Shown here piece by piece: positions 8,245 through 20,103 of a stretch of 64,000 bases of DNA (positions within the stretch are counted from its first letter, which is position 1; each line of letters starts with the position of its first letter). This DNA comes from Prostheceraeus crozeri. Its lineage: Eukaryota; Platyhelminthes; Polycladida; Euryleptidae. Below the pieces are notes generated by a model. It was not told the DNA's origin. It saw only the letters and a list, made by a program, of their open reading frames with translations, and made no database searches. The position numbers were made by a program, and so were the translations under genes. The stretch spans positions 592,501-656,500 of the forward strand of contig CAJQUW010008680.1 of assembly GCA_907163375.1 (NCBI GenBank). The letters are read 5' to 3'.

Positions 8245-10354
8245 TTGGGGAAAACAGACTTATTTGTCATTCTATATTTGATACGTATTGAGCATAAGTG
8301 AAGTATCTATTTTGATAAACTATACAATTTTCTCACATTCAAGTATCATACTTAACTTGTTTTCGTTGAAATGGTAAGTTGAAGATTTCCTCACTCATTA
8401 CCCTCAAACGTTTGGCTAATAGCATCTTTCTCAATTTCAGCCATCTACTTCATCACCAAAACGCTCCCTTCTCGAGGAAACTTTAGAGCTGTTAAGTGAA
8501 GGTAGGTTGTAATAATAAACTATAACTTTAATAGAGATGACAGAATGATTTCTCTTTCAGGTGATGTTAGTACCAGCTCAAGCGGTCAGTCGCGGGAATC
8601 TAATGAGCGGGAATGTGCTGATTGTGGTCACATCTTTACAAGGAAGCGTGATCTCGCCCGACACATCAGACAACGTGTATGTCAACCCAAGACATCATCA
8701 ATCTCCCGAGGTGAGGATGATTCTATTCAACATATCTCCTTTACTTGCGACTTTTGCACTCAATCTTTTGAAACACGTTTTGAATCATCTTCACATACAT
8801 GTAGACTTCACCACACGCATACAAATGATATTTACAGCAACAGCACCTCCTCTATCCGTCTCACTGAAGTGTCGCTCAATAATGTAGTGAGAAATTGCCA
8901 TATGGAATCCTCAGAAACCATTGCTGATTTTCCGGAGTGGTTTCATCAAAATTCAATATTGATAGATGCGCTCTTTAGAAATTTAGACAACTTTAGAATA
9001 AAAGCGCTCATCTATCTTAAAATAAAATATGTTAAAGTTGACCATCATACTGGCGAAATAGTGCAGAGGTTGGAGTTTCACATGCCATCCTCTCCTGCTA
9101 CAGAGGTAGTAGATAAAGAAGTATGGTTAAATTTTCACATTCAAGGGCTAAAATCAAATATTGATAAATTTAACGAGCGCGATAGTGGTCTGATTTTTGA
9201 TGGTGTAGAATCTGTCATGTTTAAAATTACTCTATTAGAAAATTACAGTGGACGAGGCTCCTTCAATCTTCCAAAACCATTAAAAGATAAGAAAGCAGTC
9301 ATTTCTATAGATTGTGAATTGCACTGTTTTAAGCATGCGGTTTTATCCATTCTCCACTATCATGATGTACAGAACAACCGTTTCCGTAAAATCAAATATC
9401 ATCAATGGGAGAATGAATTGAAATTTGATGACTGCAATAGTGAAGATATAAAATTGAAAAATATAGAAATTTGAAAAATTAAATGAAATTAAAATAGTTG
9501 TTCACGTCTGGCAAAAAGGACTTAAAGGTGTACGCTACAACAAGCGTTCATCAACTTATGATCGTGTTGTCAACCTCTTATTGGTATATGAGGATAGCAG
9601 TCAACAATGGCATTACTGCGGTATTCCAAATATTCATCGACTATATTCCCACTTAACATCCAAAAGGGGGGAGCATTTCATATGTGACCGTTGTAAGAGA
9701 TTCTTCTGGTCAAAAAATAAATTTCAAACACATTATGAATGGTGTAAGCGAGGTAAATTGCAAATGGAACGCATGCCCAAAGATAAAATCTTTTCATATA
9801 GAGAGAATGGTAGTGAATTAAGTCCTCTTCGTGTCATCTATGCTGACATGGAATGCTATATTGATGATAACATCCACAAGCCAGCAGCCATATCCTGTTA
9901 TGAGGTATGGCATAATCATTTCCAAAATAAAAATAATAGAATGCATATAATAGTTGATGAATGTTATAGCTCAAACGAGGGAAAAGTTTATATCCATGAC
10001 AGCAAAAGTACCAGTTGATAAGACTAAAGAAAATAAGACAGTCTACTTTGATATAAAATTTTTAGATTCCTATCAATTCATGACTTCATCACTAGCATCT
10101 CTCGTTCAAAATCTTAAGTCTCTTCCACTAACTCAAAATTTGAAGAAACAATATCCTAACTTGACAGATGAAGTCATCACATGCAAAGAAGTGTTTCCAT
10201 ATGCATACTTTGACAACATTTCCAAACTTAGTGAGACTTCTCTTCCATCAATAGATAAATTTAAAAGTTTCATGACTGGTGTAGAATGTAAGGCAGAAGA
10301 TTACAATCATGCTCAAGTTGCATGGACAAAATTTGACTGTCAAACGTTTAGCGA

Positions 10355-10614
10355 TGACGTGATTGTTATTGTTATGGTCTGACGCGATTGCTATTGTTAT
10401 AGTCTGACATGATCGTTATTGTTATGCTCTGCGGCTCTGCGCTATTGGTTAATAAAGTAACCATTCATCTTTGTCTGATCGCTTCAGCATGGTGCTCGTT
10501 GACGATAACTATTCGTTTGTCTGATTGTGTTTCATTCGTACGGTCTAATTCATGCTATGTGAATGTCTTGTTCAATAAAGCCTTGTAACAGGTAACCTGA
10601 CTTTTACTACAACA
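10355..10614 (+). repeat. Gy-1 5' LTR
   Basis: Starts TGACG and ends CAACA; AATAAA polyadenylation signal at 10574-10579. Pairs with the 3' LTR at 14324-14583. The start contains three copies of a GATTGTTATTGTTATGGTCTG-like unit. Confidence 0.95.
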
Positions 10615-10615
10615 A

Positions 10616-10630
10616 TTTATTGAACAAGAC
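10616..10630 (+). promoter_or_regulatory. Gy-1 putative self-priming primer-binding site
   Basis: TTTATTGAACAAGAC, one base behind the 5' LTR, is the exact reverse complement of GTCTTGTTCAATAAA inside the LTR (10565-10579). I see no tRNA 3'-end match here (no TGG start). This matches the logic of self-primed elements such as Tf1, where the RNA 5' end folds back onto the primer site. Confidence 0.55.
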
Positions 10631-10643
10631 AAACGACTTCAAC

Positions 10644-11255
10644 ATGGATAAATTCTTACGTCCTCGTACACTGGAAATTAATCCTGAGTCTACGAACGCC
10701 GCTGATGAGTGGGAGATGTGGTTGAACAATTTCAACGAATTCTTCAAATCAATCGTTGCCGCCTTATCTCCTGATAAATTGGTTCTGCTGAAAGCTCATG
10801 TGTCTTGCCCTATCTACAAACTCATCAAACACACATCGACTTTTTCTGACGCATTAGCCATTCTCAACGTTCGATTTATTAAACCAAAAAGTATAGTTTT
10901 TGCCCGATATCGTCTTTCTACATGTCAAAAAACAGGAGAAAATCTTGATCAATTTTTGGATAATTTGAAGGGGCTCTCGCTTGACTGCAATTTCTCGACC
11001 TCGTCTGCTGAAATCATATGTGAACAAGCCATACGTGATGCGTTTATTGCTGGTATGTCTTCTAATTCTATTCGTCAGCGCTTGCTGGAAAATTTGACAC
11101 TGAATCTAACTGATGCAGTCTCACAAGCTCGTGCTCTTGAAATGGCACAACTTCACAGTGAAGCTTATCAATATCCATCGTCGTCTCGAGTAACTTCGGC
11201 TGCTGCTCTGACAGATATTTTTTACAACGCAAGCTTCAGTGCATGGCAAGAATGA
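10644..11255 (+). CDS. gag: Gy-1 gag (capsid part)
   Basis: 203 residues from ATG 10644 (the frame is open back to 10620). It has the retrotransposon gag fold signature: DEWEMWLNNFNEFF, a helical region, and QKTGENLDQFLDNLKGL. It stops at 11255 and the zinc knuckles lie in the next frame (+1), overlapping by 17 nt. This could be a programmed shift or a mutation. Confidence 0.8.
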   Translation: MDKFLRPRTLEINPESTNAADEWEMWLNNFNEFFKSIVAALSPDKLVLLKAHVSCPIYKLIKHTSTFSDALAILNVRFIKPKSIVFARYRLSTCQKTGENLDQFLDNLKGLSLDCNFSTSSAEIICEQAIRDAFIAGMSSNSIRQRLLENLTLNLTDAVSQARALEMAQLHSEAYQYPSSSRVTSAAALTDIFYNASFSAWQE

Positions 11256-13150
11256 TGAACATGTAGACTCGAACTCCAACAGTCGTAATGATAGAACTGC
11301 TACAACTGCATCTGTTCTGCGTCGCTGTTATTTCTGTGGCGGCTCTTTACATCCTCGCAATATCTGTAAAGCCCGCAATGCCATATGTGGTAAGTGTGGA
11401 AAAACAGGTCATTTTGCTAAAGTCTGTCGATCCACCGCTTTATCACGGAATATGGAATCAACTTCTACGTCTTTGCTCGATAAATTGAATTTATCTCCTT
11501 TAAGCGGGGTCACCTGTGCAGTTACTACAGGATATGTGAATGGGAAAAGTATGGAAATTTTGATTGACACAGGCAGTTCATGTAGTTATGTCAGCACTGA
11601 TATTGCGAAAACCTGTGGTTTGAAAATAACTCCAGTGACGGGATGTGTTTCAATGGCCTCAAATATCTATCAATCAACGACCAGTGGGCGGTGCTCTATT
11701 TCGCTTGAACTCGAAGGGAGACTTTACCCTGACGTGCTACTCTCTGTGATAGAGAATCTCTGTGCGCCTGTACTGTTAGGCCACGACTTCCTTGGTCAAC
11801 ACGAATCTGTGTCTGTGAAATTCGGTGGTAAACTTCCGCCTATTGAACTTTTTGGCCTTATCGCTCCTCGTATAGAGGCTCCTGCTTTGTTTAATGACCT
11901 TTCAGAGGACTGTCGTCCTATTCAAACCAAATCTCGACGACATAGTCCCAAAGATGAGAATTACATCAAACAAGAAATTGACCAATTGCTTGAGAAAGGT
12001 GTTATAGTGCCTAGTTGTAGCCCCTGGAGAGCTCAAGTTGTAATCATTCCTCAAGGGGAAAAACGTCGTCTTGTCGTCGACTATTCAATGACAATAAACC
12101 GCTTCACAAAATTGAACGCTTACCCTTTGCCAGGAATTAACGAGATGATAGAGAAAATATCAAGATATGAGATCTTTAGTTCTATTGACCTGAAGTCTGC
12201 TTACCATCAAATTCCCTTGCGTTTGGAAGAACGAAAATATACCGCTTTCGAAGCTTCAGGTCGTCTGTTTGAATTCACTAGAATTCGATTCGGGGTAACC
12301 AACGGCGTTGCGTGCTTCCAGAAGATAATTAATGACATCATTGACGTTGAAAAATTACAAGACACATTTGCTTACGTTGATGACATCACTGTGTATGGAA
12401 ATACCACGGAGGACCATTATCGAAATCTTGTCAGGTTTCAAGAAGCTGCTGAGAAATATGGGCTCACTATCAACACTGAGAAAAGCAGATATTGCACAAA
12501 CCGTATTGCTATCCTTGGACACGTCAATGAGAACAAAAGTATACGACCAGATCCAGAAAGAATGAGATCATTACTGGAAATGACCCTTCCTACTGATGCT
12601 AAATCTTAAGACGAGCATTAGGGTTATTGTCGCACTACTCAAAATGGATTCCTGCTTTCTCCGACAAGGCTCGGCCTCTTATCAACAGTGACGAGTTTCC
12701 TTTAAAAGAAAGGGCAGTAGAAAGTTTCAATCAGCTAATCCGTGAGATATCACATGCCACTCTTTATGCAATACAAGATAATGTGCTGTTTGTGGTGGAA
12801 ACAGACGCTTCCAACGAAGTGATTGCAGCCTCGCTTTCTCAAGATGGACGACCTGTGGCCTTCTTCACGCGGTCACTTAACTCTGCAGAAAAAATGCATT
12901 CTTCTATAGAAAAGGAAGCCTGTGCGATCATTGAATCTATTCGGAAGTGGCAGCATTTTTAATTGGCCGTTCTTTCAAAGTCATAACTGATCAACAAGCC
13001 GTCAGTTTCATGTTCGATGGTCAAAACAAGGGAAAAGTGAAAAATGATAAGATTCAGCGCTGGAGATTGGAACTGGCATCTTTCAACTTCGACATTGTTT
13101 TTCGACCAGGGAAGAAAAATCTTGTGGCCGATGCCTTGACAAGAGCGGGT
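11239..13150 (+). pseudogene. pol: Gy-1 pol: zinc knuckles, protease, RT, RNase H
   Basis: In order: two CX2CX4HX4C knuckles (11330-11430), aspartic protease IDTGSSCSYVS (about 11563), RT with FSSIDLKSAYHQIP, RFGVTNGVACFQ and YVDD (12376-12387), RNase H with VVETDASNEVIAASLSQDG, then the RNase H end (FRPGKKNLVADALTR). Frame breaks near 12604 and 12955 put RT and the two RNase H parts in three frames. Confidence 0.85.
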
Positions 13151-14273
13151 TCAAGTGATAAACTCAGTGATTCAGCTCATTCTGGTGTTAATCTTGGAGA
13201 TCTCCATACGAGTCTATGTCACCCGGGTGTCACCCGCCTTTGGCATGCTGTTAGGGCTCGTAATTTGCCTGTCTCGCTAGACGACGTCCGCTCCGTTATT
13301 CGAAGTTGTTCCACTTGTGCTGAACGTAAGCCACAATTTGTAAAATACAGTGGGCAGCTGGTGAAATCTACTCGACCGTTCGAAAAACTGTATTGATTTC
13401 AAGGGTCCACTACCGTCTTGCACTAGACATAAGTACCTCTTAATCGTGGTGGATGAATATAGCCGCTTCCCTTTTGCGTTTCCAACGACAGATACATCTG
13501 CTGAGACTACGATTCAATGCCTCCTGTCACTATTCTCTTTATTCGGTGTGCCAGAATTTATTCACTCTGATAACGGTCCAGCATTCGTCTCCTCAAATTA
13601 CCGGAATTTCTTACTACAGCACAATATTTCAACTAGTCATTCATCCGTTTACAATCCTCGTGGAAATGGAGAGGCAGAGAGATATGTTGGAACTATTTGG
13701 AAAGCAGTGCGCCTCAGTTTACATTCAAAGAATCTATCCATCGAAAAATGGGAATCTGTGCTACAGATTGCTTTACACAGCATCCGATTGCTGCTGTGCA
13801 CCTCTACCAACCGCACTCCACATGAACGGTTTCTCTCATTTCCTCGAAAAGCAATGTACGGAACTACATTACCTACGTGGCCATTAAATGCTGACTCGGC
13901 CTTTCTACGTTCTCCTGTAAGACAATCGAAATATGACAATGAAGTTGAGAATGTGAAGCTACTCCACATCAATCCTCAATATGCTAGAGTACAACATGAT
14001 AACGGGAAAGAGTCTACCGTCTCTTTGCGTCGATTAGCACCGTCAAACGAACTTACTACAAATGATTTGCCCCAGTTTAATCCGAAAGATAGTAGAAATG
14101 AAACCATTGAAAATAACCCGATAAACAACGAACAAAATAGGCCTAGGCCGTCGCAGGGTGTCGTTCAGACCGAGGGCGATGCGAATACCGAAGACGCTCC
14201 GAATTTGCGTCGTTCAGCCCGAGTTCGTAAGCCGCCTGATCGATATGATCCTTCTAAAAATTATTTCAAATGA
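13150..14273 (+). pseudogene. Gy-1 integrase
   Basis: HHCC finger (H in LHTSLCHPG, C in CSTCAERK), DDE core (IDFKGPLP, then HSDNGPAF, then GNGEAERYVG) and a C-terminal tail with basic RRSARVRKPPDRY. A frameshift at about 13390 separates the finger from the core. Confidence 0.8.
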
Positions 14274-14323
14274 TCAGCATGATCCATACAATAATTATTT
14301 CAAACTCCTGAAGGAGGGGAGAA

Positions 14324-14583
14324 TGATGTGATTGTTATTGTTATGGTCTGACGCGATTGCTATTGTTATAGTCTGACATGATCGTTATTGTTATGCTCTG
14401 CGGCTCTGCGCTATTGGTTAATTAAGTAACCATTCATCTTTGTCTGATCGCTTCAGCATGGTGCTCGTTGACGATAACTATTCGCTTGTCTGATTGTGTT
14501 TCATTCGTACGGTCTAATTCATGCTATGTGAATGTCTTGTTCAATAAAGCCTTCTAACAGGTAACCTGACTTTTACTACAACA
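14324..14583 (+). repeat. Gy-1 3' LTR
   Basis: 260 bp, preceded by the purine-rich tract AAGGAGGGGAGAA (14311-14323). Followed by target duplication AGCGA. Confidence 0.95.
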
Positions 14584-16429
14584 AGCGATTATATGATCGC
14601 CTATCTAAAATTAGATGTATTTTTGCTGGCTGATGTATTTCAGGAGTTTCGACGAGTGACAGTATAGGAAGATAAATTAGACCCTATCCACTTTGTCAGT
14701 CTTCCAGCCATGTCATTCCAGTCTGCTTTTAAAATGACTGGAGAGACCATCCATCTTTTACAAGATCTAGAGATGCATAATTTATTTGAGCGAGGAATTC
14801 GCGATGGTCTCACATTTGTAAATAGACATCAAATAAAATCAAAAATAGTCTATGATGATCAGATTCATCTAAAGTACTACGACCAGAATAATTTATATGG
14901 TAGACAATTATCCAAATCTCTACCTCACTCTGAGTTTAGCTGGCTAGGTGATAGTGAAATTCAACATTTCTCCAATCCTTCAAACATACCAGCTATTCCA
15001 GATGATGGTGATTGGGGATATTATTTTGAGGTACATCCTATCTATCCAAATAGTATTAAAAATAAAACTGTGGATTTTCCACTTCCGCCCGAATCAGCTG
15101 AAGTGACTGAAGATATGTTTTCTGACTTTATGAAACAATTTCATAAGGATTTAGAAGGGAGTGGACAGCCGAAGTATAAGCCTTGTCGCAAACTTTTGCT
15201 TTCTCAATTTGATAAAGAAAATTATCTAGTCCACTTTTCCATCTTAAAATTTTATTTAGAAATGGGCATGATTTTAAAAACAGTTCACCGCATTATCAAA
15301 TTTAGACAGAAAGCCTTTCTGAAACCATATATTGATAGTAACAGCCAGAAACGTGCACTAACCCAAAATAATTTTGAAGAGGATTTTTATAAATATAAGA
15401 ATAATAGTCTTTTTGGTAAGACTATGGAGGATGTTAGAAAACATATAAACTATGAACTTGTGAATGATAATGATGAATTTCAAAAGTTAGCGGCATCACC
15501 TCTCTTTATTGATAGAGATATTATAGATGATGAGTTGGTTGGTGTTAAAATGATAAAATCAGAAGTAGAGTTGTACAAGCCCATCTACATTGGACAAGCT
15601 GTATTAGATTATTCCAAGCTTGAAATGTATCAACTCTTCTATAGAATATTAAAACCATGTCCTCTAATTAAAGACGTGCGTTTCCTGGGTGGTGATACAG
15701 ACAGTTTCTCTTTAAGTATCGCTGCTCAGAAAGAGTTAAACTTCAATGAAATAGGAAAATCTTTAGAAAATTACTTTGATACGTCAAATTATCCTACAGA
15801 TCACCCACTATACTTTGCTAAAAATATAGCAAAATTAGGATGCTTCAAAGATGAAATGGCAGGAAAAGAAATTAAGGAAATGATTGTTCTTCGTCCTAAA
15901 ATGTATTCTATGAAACCAAAAGACTTCAGTGGCAGTATTAAGCGCTCAAAAGGCATATCTGAGTCGATTGTTGTAAATATGAAACATAGGATCTATAAGA
16001 AGGCCTTTCAAAATAAGTGTGTAACGTTTGTCAACATGACCATCTTAAAGTCAAAGACGCATGAGGTAAAGACTCATACATTTAGAAAGCGAGCACTTTC
16101 CGCGTGGGAGGATAAGAGGTGTTGGATAGGACATAACATATCTCTTCAACATGGTCATCCTGATACAAACATATCACTATCCAAAAGAATTAAACTCACA
16201 CTACCACATTCAGGAGGTGTGTAAATAGATTCAGTCTCAAATCAGTATTTTGATGATGCTTTTGTGTACATTCATTGTTGTTTTATGTATCGCTTTAGAT
16301 TGCACTTCCTTGTGAATATATGCCTACAGTCAGCTCATTCCCCCTATATCTGTGAAAAGACTTTTTCATACACATTTTTATTTCAATAAACATATCACAA
16401 TGACTTCACTTTGTTTTCCGAAACACTTA

Positions 16430-17904
16430 AGTTACGAGGGATTTAGTATCTTTGACATGGATGCACTCATGTAGGCCATTTGTAATTTTGATAGAAATAG
16501 ATGCTATAGTTTGTTTGATAACAGGATGGTAGAAAATAGGTTGAAACATCTTCTCGACTATTCCATATAAAGCATCCTTATCATGAATGAAATCACGTAA
16601 AATGTGTTCTTTTTCTCGCCAATAGAAATAGGTAGAATCAAATCACTTTGAATGTAAAGGTGTTGTTCATGTTTATCAAGTGTCATTGGTGTTTCTATAC
16701 CAATCGTATACGCAGCAGTAAACATTTTGTAGCATTGAAAAACTAAAGAGTTTTTTCAAATTTTTGCTGTCATCACCCAGTTTCAGAACAACGCGTTGAT
16801 TTTTAATTGAAAACGAAATGTGGTCTTTACATCATATTTACTTTTCATCACATGCTTCAACTTCTGTTGTATATAAGGACTTATTACATGAATGAAGCTT
16901 TCAACCGCATGACATAGACGCGGCATTATATTGATAGCAACTTTAGATTCTTGATAAGACTGGTAAATTTTCTTGATGCGATCACCATAGATGTCCACCC
17001 ACCATTCATCATTAACTGAATCAGCTTTAGTGTGATATTCATGAGAACCATACACCACACCGCTTCCAATAATAGGTGTATAATGTCTTACAAAATGACA
17101 CAAGGTTGGAGAGAAATAAACTGTAAGTTTGTCATTATATTTCTGAATAACCAACTTATCTTTGTCCGCCATAATTTTCTCTCCATACTTTCTACCAACA
17201 GTCTCAATCCATCGTTTTACTAACTCAATAAGTGATAAAGGTTTAACACCACGCTTTTTCAAAATGATGCGTTCTTCGCATTCTACAACATCTTCATCAA
17301 ATATTTTAAATTTATAATGAAATTTGTTGATTCGATTTGAATTAACTTTTTTAACATTTGCAGTAGCAATTGACGTTAGATGTAGTCCATACCTAAAACC
17401 GAGATGTGGGTGGAATTCATTATCCAGCCTCAGTGTAAGACCTTTAGTAAAAGAATGAAAGCGAAGGAACTGTCTCCCATTCCAATGATAGATAGTAAAC
17501 TCATAAACTTTCTGATCCTCATTCTTCATGGTGGAAGTATTACCACTATTGAATGCCTTAATAATTTTCTCATCCCCAAATGGACCATAATAATCTGATT
17601 TTGTCTGAATCCATTCATAGTTCCACTTTCCATCTGACGTTAAATTGTATGGGAACTGGAATGCATTATTCATCGTTATTCCATCATGGGTGCGAGGAGT
17701 CAATATCATTTCTCCCAAATCATTCACATTCTGAATATTGCTATCATAGCAAATGCTGGAAACACCTACTTCCCATTCACCTTCTAGATGTAGTGAGAGA
17801 TTTAATTCTACTCGAAAGTCTGATGGTTTATTATTAGGAAATATATTCATAGAAGCATTACTGGGTGAGTAAATTAGAAACGAATCTCTATTTTCACTTT
17901 CCAT
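16430..17904 (-). pseudogene. WEV-motif Polinton protein, second paralogue in Pol-1
   Basis: From ATG 17904 (17934 is an in-frame alternative) the open part ends at 16783 with about 373 residues. It has the family signature FPNNKPSDFRVEL..LHLEGEWEVGV at about residues 25-50, followed by a long beta-rich sequence. Below 16783 the minus strand continues in another frame with related sequence (EKEHILRDFIHDKDALYG.., HECIHVKDTK), so a frameshift has cut the C-terminus. The family is common in Polinton-like elements; a capsid penton, minor capsid or attachment role is possible but not shown. Pol-2 has only one member. Confidence 0.6.
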
Positions 17905-17943
17905 ACTAATCACATTGGAAAAATATATTAGCATACTTTTGCA

Positions 17944-19347
17944 TTAACTCTTCATTCGGAAATGGAGTGTGATACTTGTCACAGCATCTTTATGAAAAGG
18001 AATCAACGCACCAGCATCTTCATAAATTGCAATATCAATTTGTGGGATGTAGTTTGATTTCAGCTTTGTATAATGCACTTTCTTGAAAGTATGCTCAGAT
18101 AAAATACTGCAGCTTTTTGGCTGGTATGGTATCATTGCTAGCAATAGAGCTTCAACATCTACCACACGTACATCTTCACCAATATTGGAATATATCTGAA
18201 AATAGTTAATACGACGCGATAGCGACATGTCTGCGCTAGCTTTGGTTACAGTACCACTTTTAAAGATATTTTGATCAAAACCCAAAATGTCCATTATAGT
18301 TTTATCCATAATTAGTTCAATACCTTTCCCACTAACAGTGAGAGACAGAGCACCTTACTTTTCAGAAAATGAAATTTGTTGGTCATTAATCACTTCATTC
18401 AAATAATCTACAACCAATTTAACTGAAGTAATAATGCGAGGCATCAACACTCTTGTTTCATGTAAGACACCACCGAAAGGCCCCATACGCTATCTGTATA
18501 AAGATACGGACCATTGTGTATCAAATTGATTTGACCTTTCACATGGCAAATGTTGCATATCAAATTTTCCATAAACAGCTGCAGAATGATGTCGTAAGAA
18601 CTGATGAAAATCTCTTGAACAAACTAATACTAGATCATCATCATTTAATTTACTTATTGCAATATGATTAGATGATTTGATATAAGTCAATGTTGCCACT
18701 TGTTTACCATCAACTCGAAGGAGATAATTAAATTTCTTCAGTAATGTTTCAGGAGTTATGTTTGTCTTTCTTTGGTTAATCACAATCTTCTTCACCAACG
18801 TCTTCTCATTTTTTGGAATAAGATCTACATAATAAGCTTCCTCTCGATATATTAACTGTTTATGACCACTTGGGTGGTAATTAACGTTATAATTGTCATA
18901 GCTTGTTAAGGTGCTAGCGAGGTAACCTAAATCATTTCTTAAACTTGGACTTAAACCAACAATCCAATCTTTCTCAACTACATGATGTACATAATTGTGA
19001 TCATCATTGTGCGGAGTAAATTGGACAATATGTTTACACGCTTTATTCAGGAAATCATATATAAACTTTTTACATGATAAGAGATCTTTCTTCGGCCATT
19101 GTGGAATGTATACTCGGCAGCCCTTTTCACATTGGTAAGCAGCTGTGCGTCTCATATTAGTAGTCATCACGTCATGATCAAAAGTATAGACACAGTTACT
19201 GTGAACAAGTTGTGTGACCCCTACTTCCCACTCTCCATTCAGCTGTTGTGTATTATCAATGGGAGTAGAAAAGATAGCGGATCGATTACTAGCAAATCTA
19301 TTTGTTGCTGCATTGCTAAGCAAAATATGGTAAAACGACATTTTCAT
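17944..19347 (-). pseudogene. WEV-motif Polinton protein, first paralogue, frame broken
   Basis: Homologue of the 544-residue Pol-2 protein at 56506-58140. The N-terminal 285 residues (19347-18490) carry LNGEWEVGVTQL at residues 36-47. The C-terminal 121 residues (18309-17944) match the Pol-2 C-terminus (ILGF..IF, Y.YTNF/YSNI, ..YEDAGALIPF.., SITLHFR versus LTLHFR). Between 18489 and 18310 the frame is lost. Probably one gene of about 465 codons, now interrupted. Confidence 0.7.
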
Positions 19348-19385
19348 ATTCTGGTGATCTATATATTACCAATTTGCATAACATC

Positions 19386-19742
19386 ATGAAGACTTGGATT
19401 TTGGATTCTCAACAATACATCAAAGTTGATCGCAATGGAAACGTTCATTTCAAAAATTCTCATGGAGATACATCGAGAGGAATTACATTAACATGGCGAC
19501 AATTTTTTGATCTTAATGACATCATGAGGGATTTGGAATATTTTGAAACGCTAAAATTCAACTCTTTTGGTAATCAAGTTTGGCTTCAACATTACAGAAA
19601 TGAAATTCAAATCTGTCATTCTGATTCCTCAATCTATTTTTCATTTCGCAAATACAATTGGGAAAAATATATAAGATGGATACATCGCTCCATTATGTCA
19701 TTTATTCGTCGAGAGTTCATCGCTTTGCTATGCAACTCTTAA
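19386..19742 (+). CDS. PC4-like small protein candidate, Pol-1
   Basis: 118 residues from ATG 19386. It has two similar halves, each with beta strands ending in a ITLTWRQFFDLNDIM-like or IYFSFRKYNWEKYIRWI-like strand-helix step, reminiscent of the PC4 (Sub1) single-stranded DNA-binding coactivator fold. It is homologous in position, strand and pattern to Pol-2 58803-59135. It lies divergent from the WEV gene and next to the TBP-like gene. The PC4 assignment rests on pattern only. Confidence 0.45.
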   Translation: MKTWILDSQQYIKVDRNGNVHFKNSHGDTSRGITLTWRQFFDLNDIMRDLEYFETLKFNSFGNQVWLQHYRNEIQICHSDSSIYFSFRKYNWEKYIRWIHRSIMSFIRREFIALLCNS

Positions 19743-19763
19743 TGAGACACCACCTTCAACACA

Positions 19764-20055
19764 ATGTTACGCTCCATCATGAAGAGTTGTAAATTAGATT
19801 CCCTACAACATGTTGAGATTGATTATGATCAAAACGTTTATTTCAAAGACTATACTGGAAATATGAGAAAAGAATTTGTTTTATCATATCGACATTTTTA
19901 GTGCCTAAATCATATCATGAAGGATTTGAAATACTTCTATATGAAAAGACATTCACGCATAGGAAATCGCATATGGTTGCGACTAAAAAAGGAACGGATA
20001 CAAATCTACCATTCCCAACTTTCTATCTGCTTCACATTTCATCAAGGTAGTTGAG
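19764..20055 (+). pseudogene. Decayed tandem copy of the PC4-like gene
   Basis: Starts MLRSIMKSC.. and keeps the same layout as the copy just upstream: DYDQNVYFK, FVLSYRHF, IMKDLKYF, GNRIWLR, IQIYHSQLSICFTF. TAG interrupts at about 19900, and further stops follow. The paralogues also share AAG/TATA..GATACATCGCTC near their ends. Confidence 0.65.
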
Positions 20056-20060
20056 AGAAG

Positions 20061-20068
20061 TATAAAAG
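20061..20068 (+). promoter_or_regulatory. TATA box TATAAAAG of the TBP-like gene
   Basis: 36 bp before ATG 20104. The surrounding GAGAAGTATAAAAGTAAGAT is homologous to coding sequence in the upstream PC4-like gene (about 19660), so this promoter appears to have arisen from the decayed end of the duplicated gene. Confidence 0.65.
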
Positions 20069-20103
20069 TAAGATACATCGCTCTATTTACTCATTTCTTC
20101 ATC

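Larger units (their letters stand above)
10355..14583 (+). mobile_element. Ty3/gypsy LTR retrotransposon Gy-1 inside polB
   Basis: 4,229 bp with 260-bp LTRs (10355-10614, 14324-14583; four differences seen) and 5-bp duplication AGCGA (10350-10354, 14584-14588). Gene order gag, protease, RT, RNase H, integrase places it in Ty3/gypsy. It is inserted in sense orientation between Exo II and Exo III of the polymerase gene. At least four frame breaks make it inactive, although the LTRs are still about 98% alike. Confidence 0.95.
8371..16224 (+). pseudogene. polB: Protein-primed family B DNA polymerase, spliced, broken and split by Gy-1
   Basis: This enzyme copies Polinton DNA using a protein primer. 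Predicted exons: 8371-8373 (ATG only), 8441-8501, then from 8561; introns have GTAAGT..TTTCAG and GTAGGT..TTTCAG borders. The N-terminal part has two C2H2-like fingers (ECADCGHIF.., FTCDFCTQSF..), a third near 9700 (ICDRCKRFFW..). The exonuclease shows Exo I (IYADMECYI, about 9840), Exo II (FLDSYQFMTSSL, about 10063) and Exo III (YLKLDVFLLADVF, about 14604). The polymerase domain has YYDQNNLYG, the K..NNSLFGKTM motif B and GDTDSF motif C (about 15691-15708). Breaks: frameshifts near 9475 and 10010, the Gy-1 insertion at 10355-14583, and TAG at 14665-14667. Catalytic residues remain but the gene cannot make one protein. Confidence 0.9.

Noticed and set aside
11239..11255. Programmed +1 frameshift between Gy-1 gag and pol
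   Set aside because: Possible, but the element has several other frame breaks, and no slippery site or pseudoknot was evident.
13649..13972. Minus-strand frame of 107 codons
   Set aside because: Shadow of the Gy-1 integrase core.
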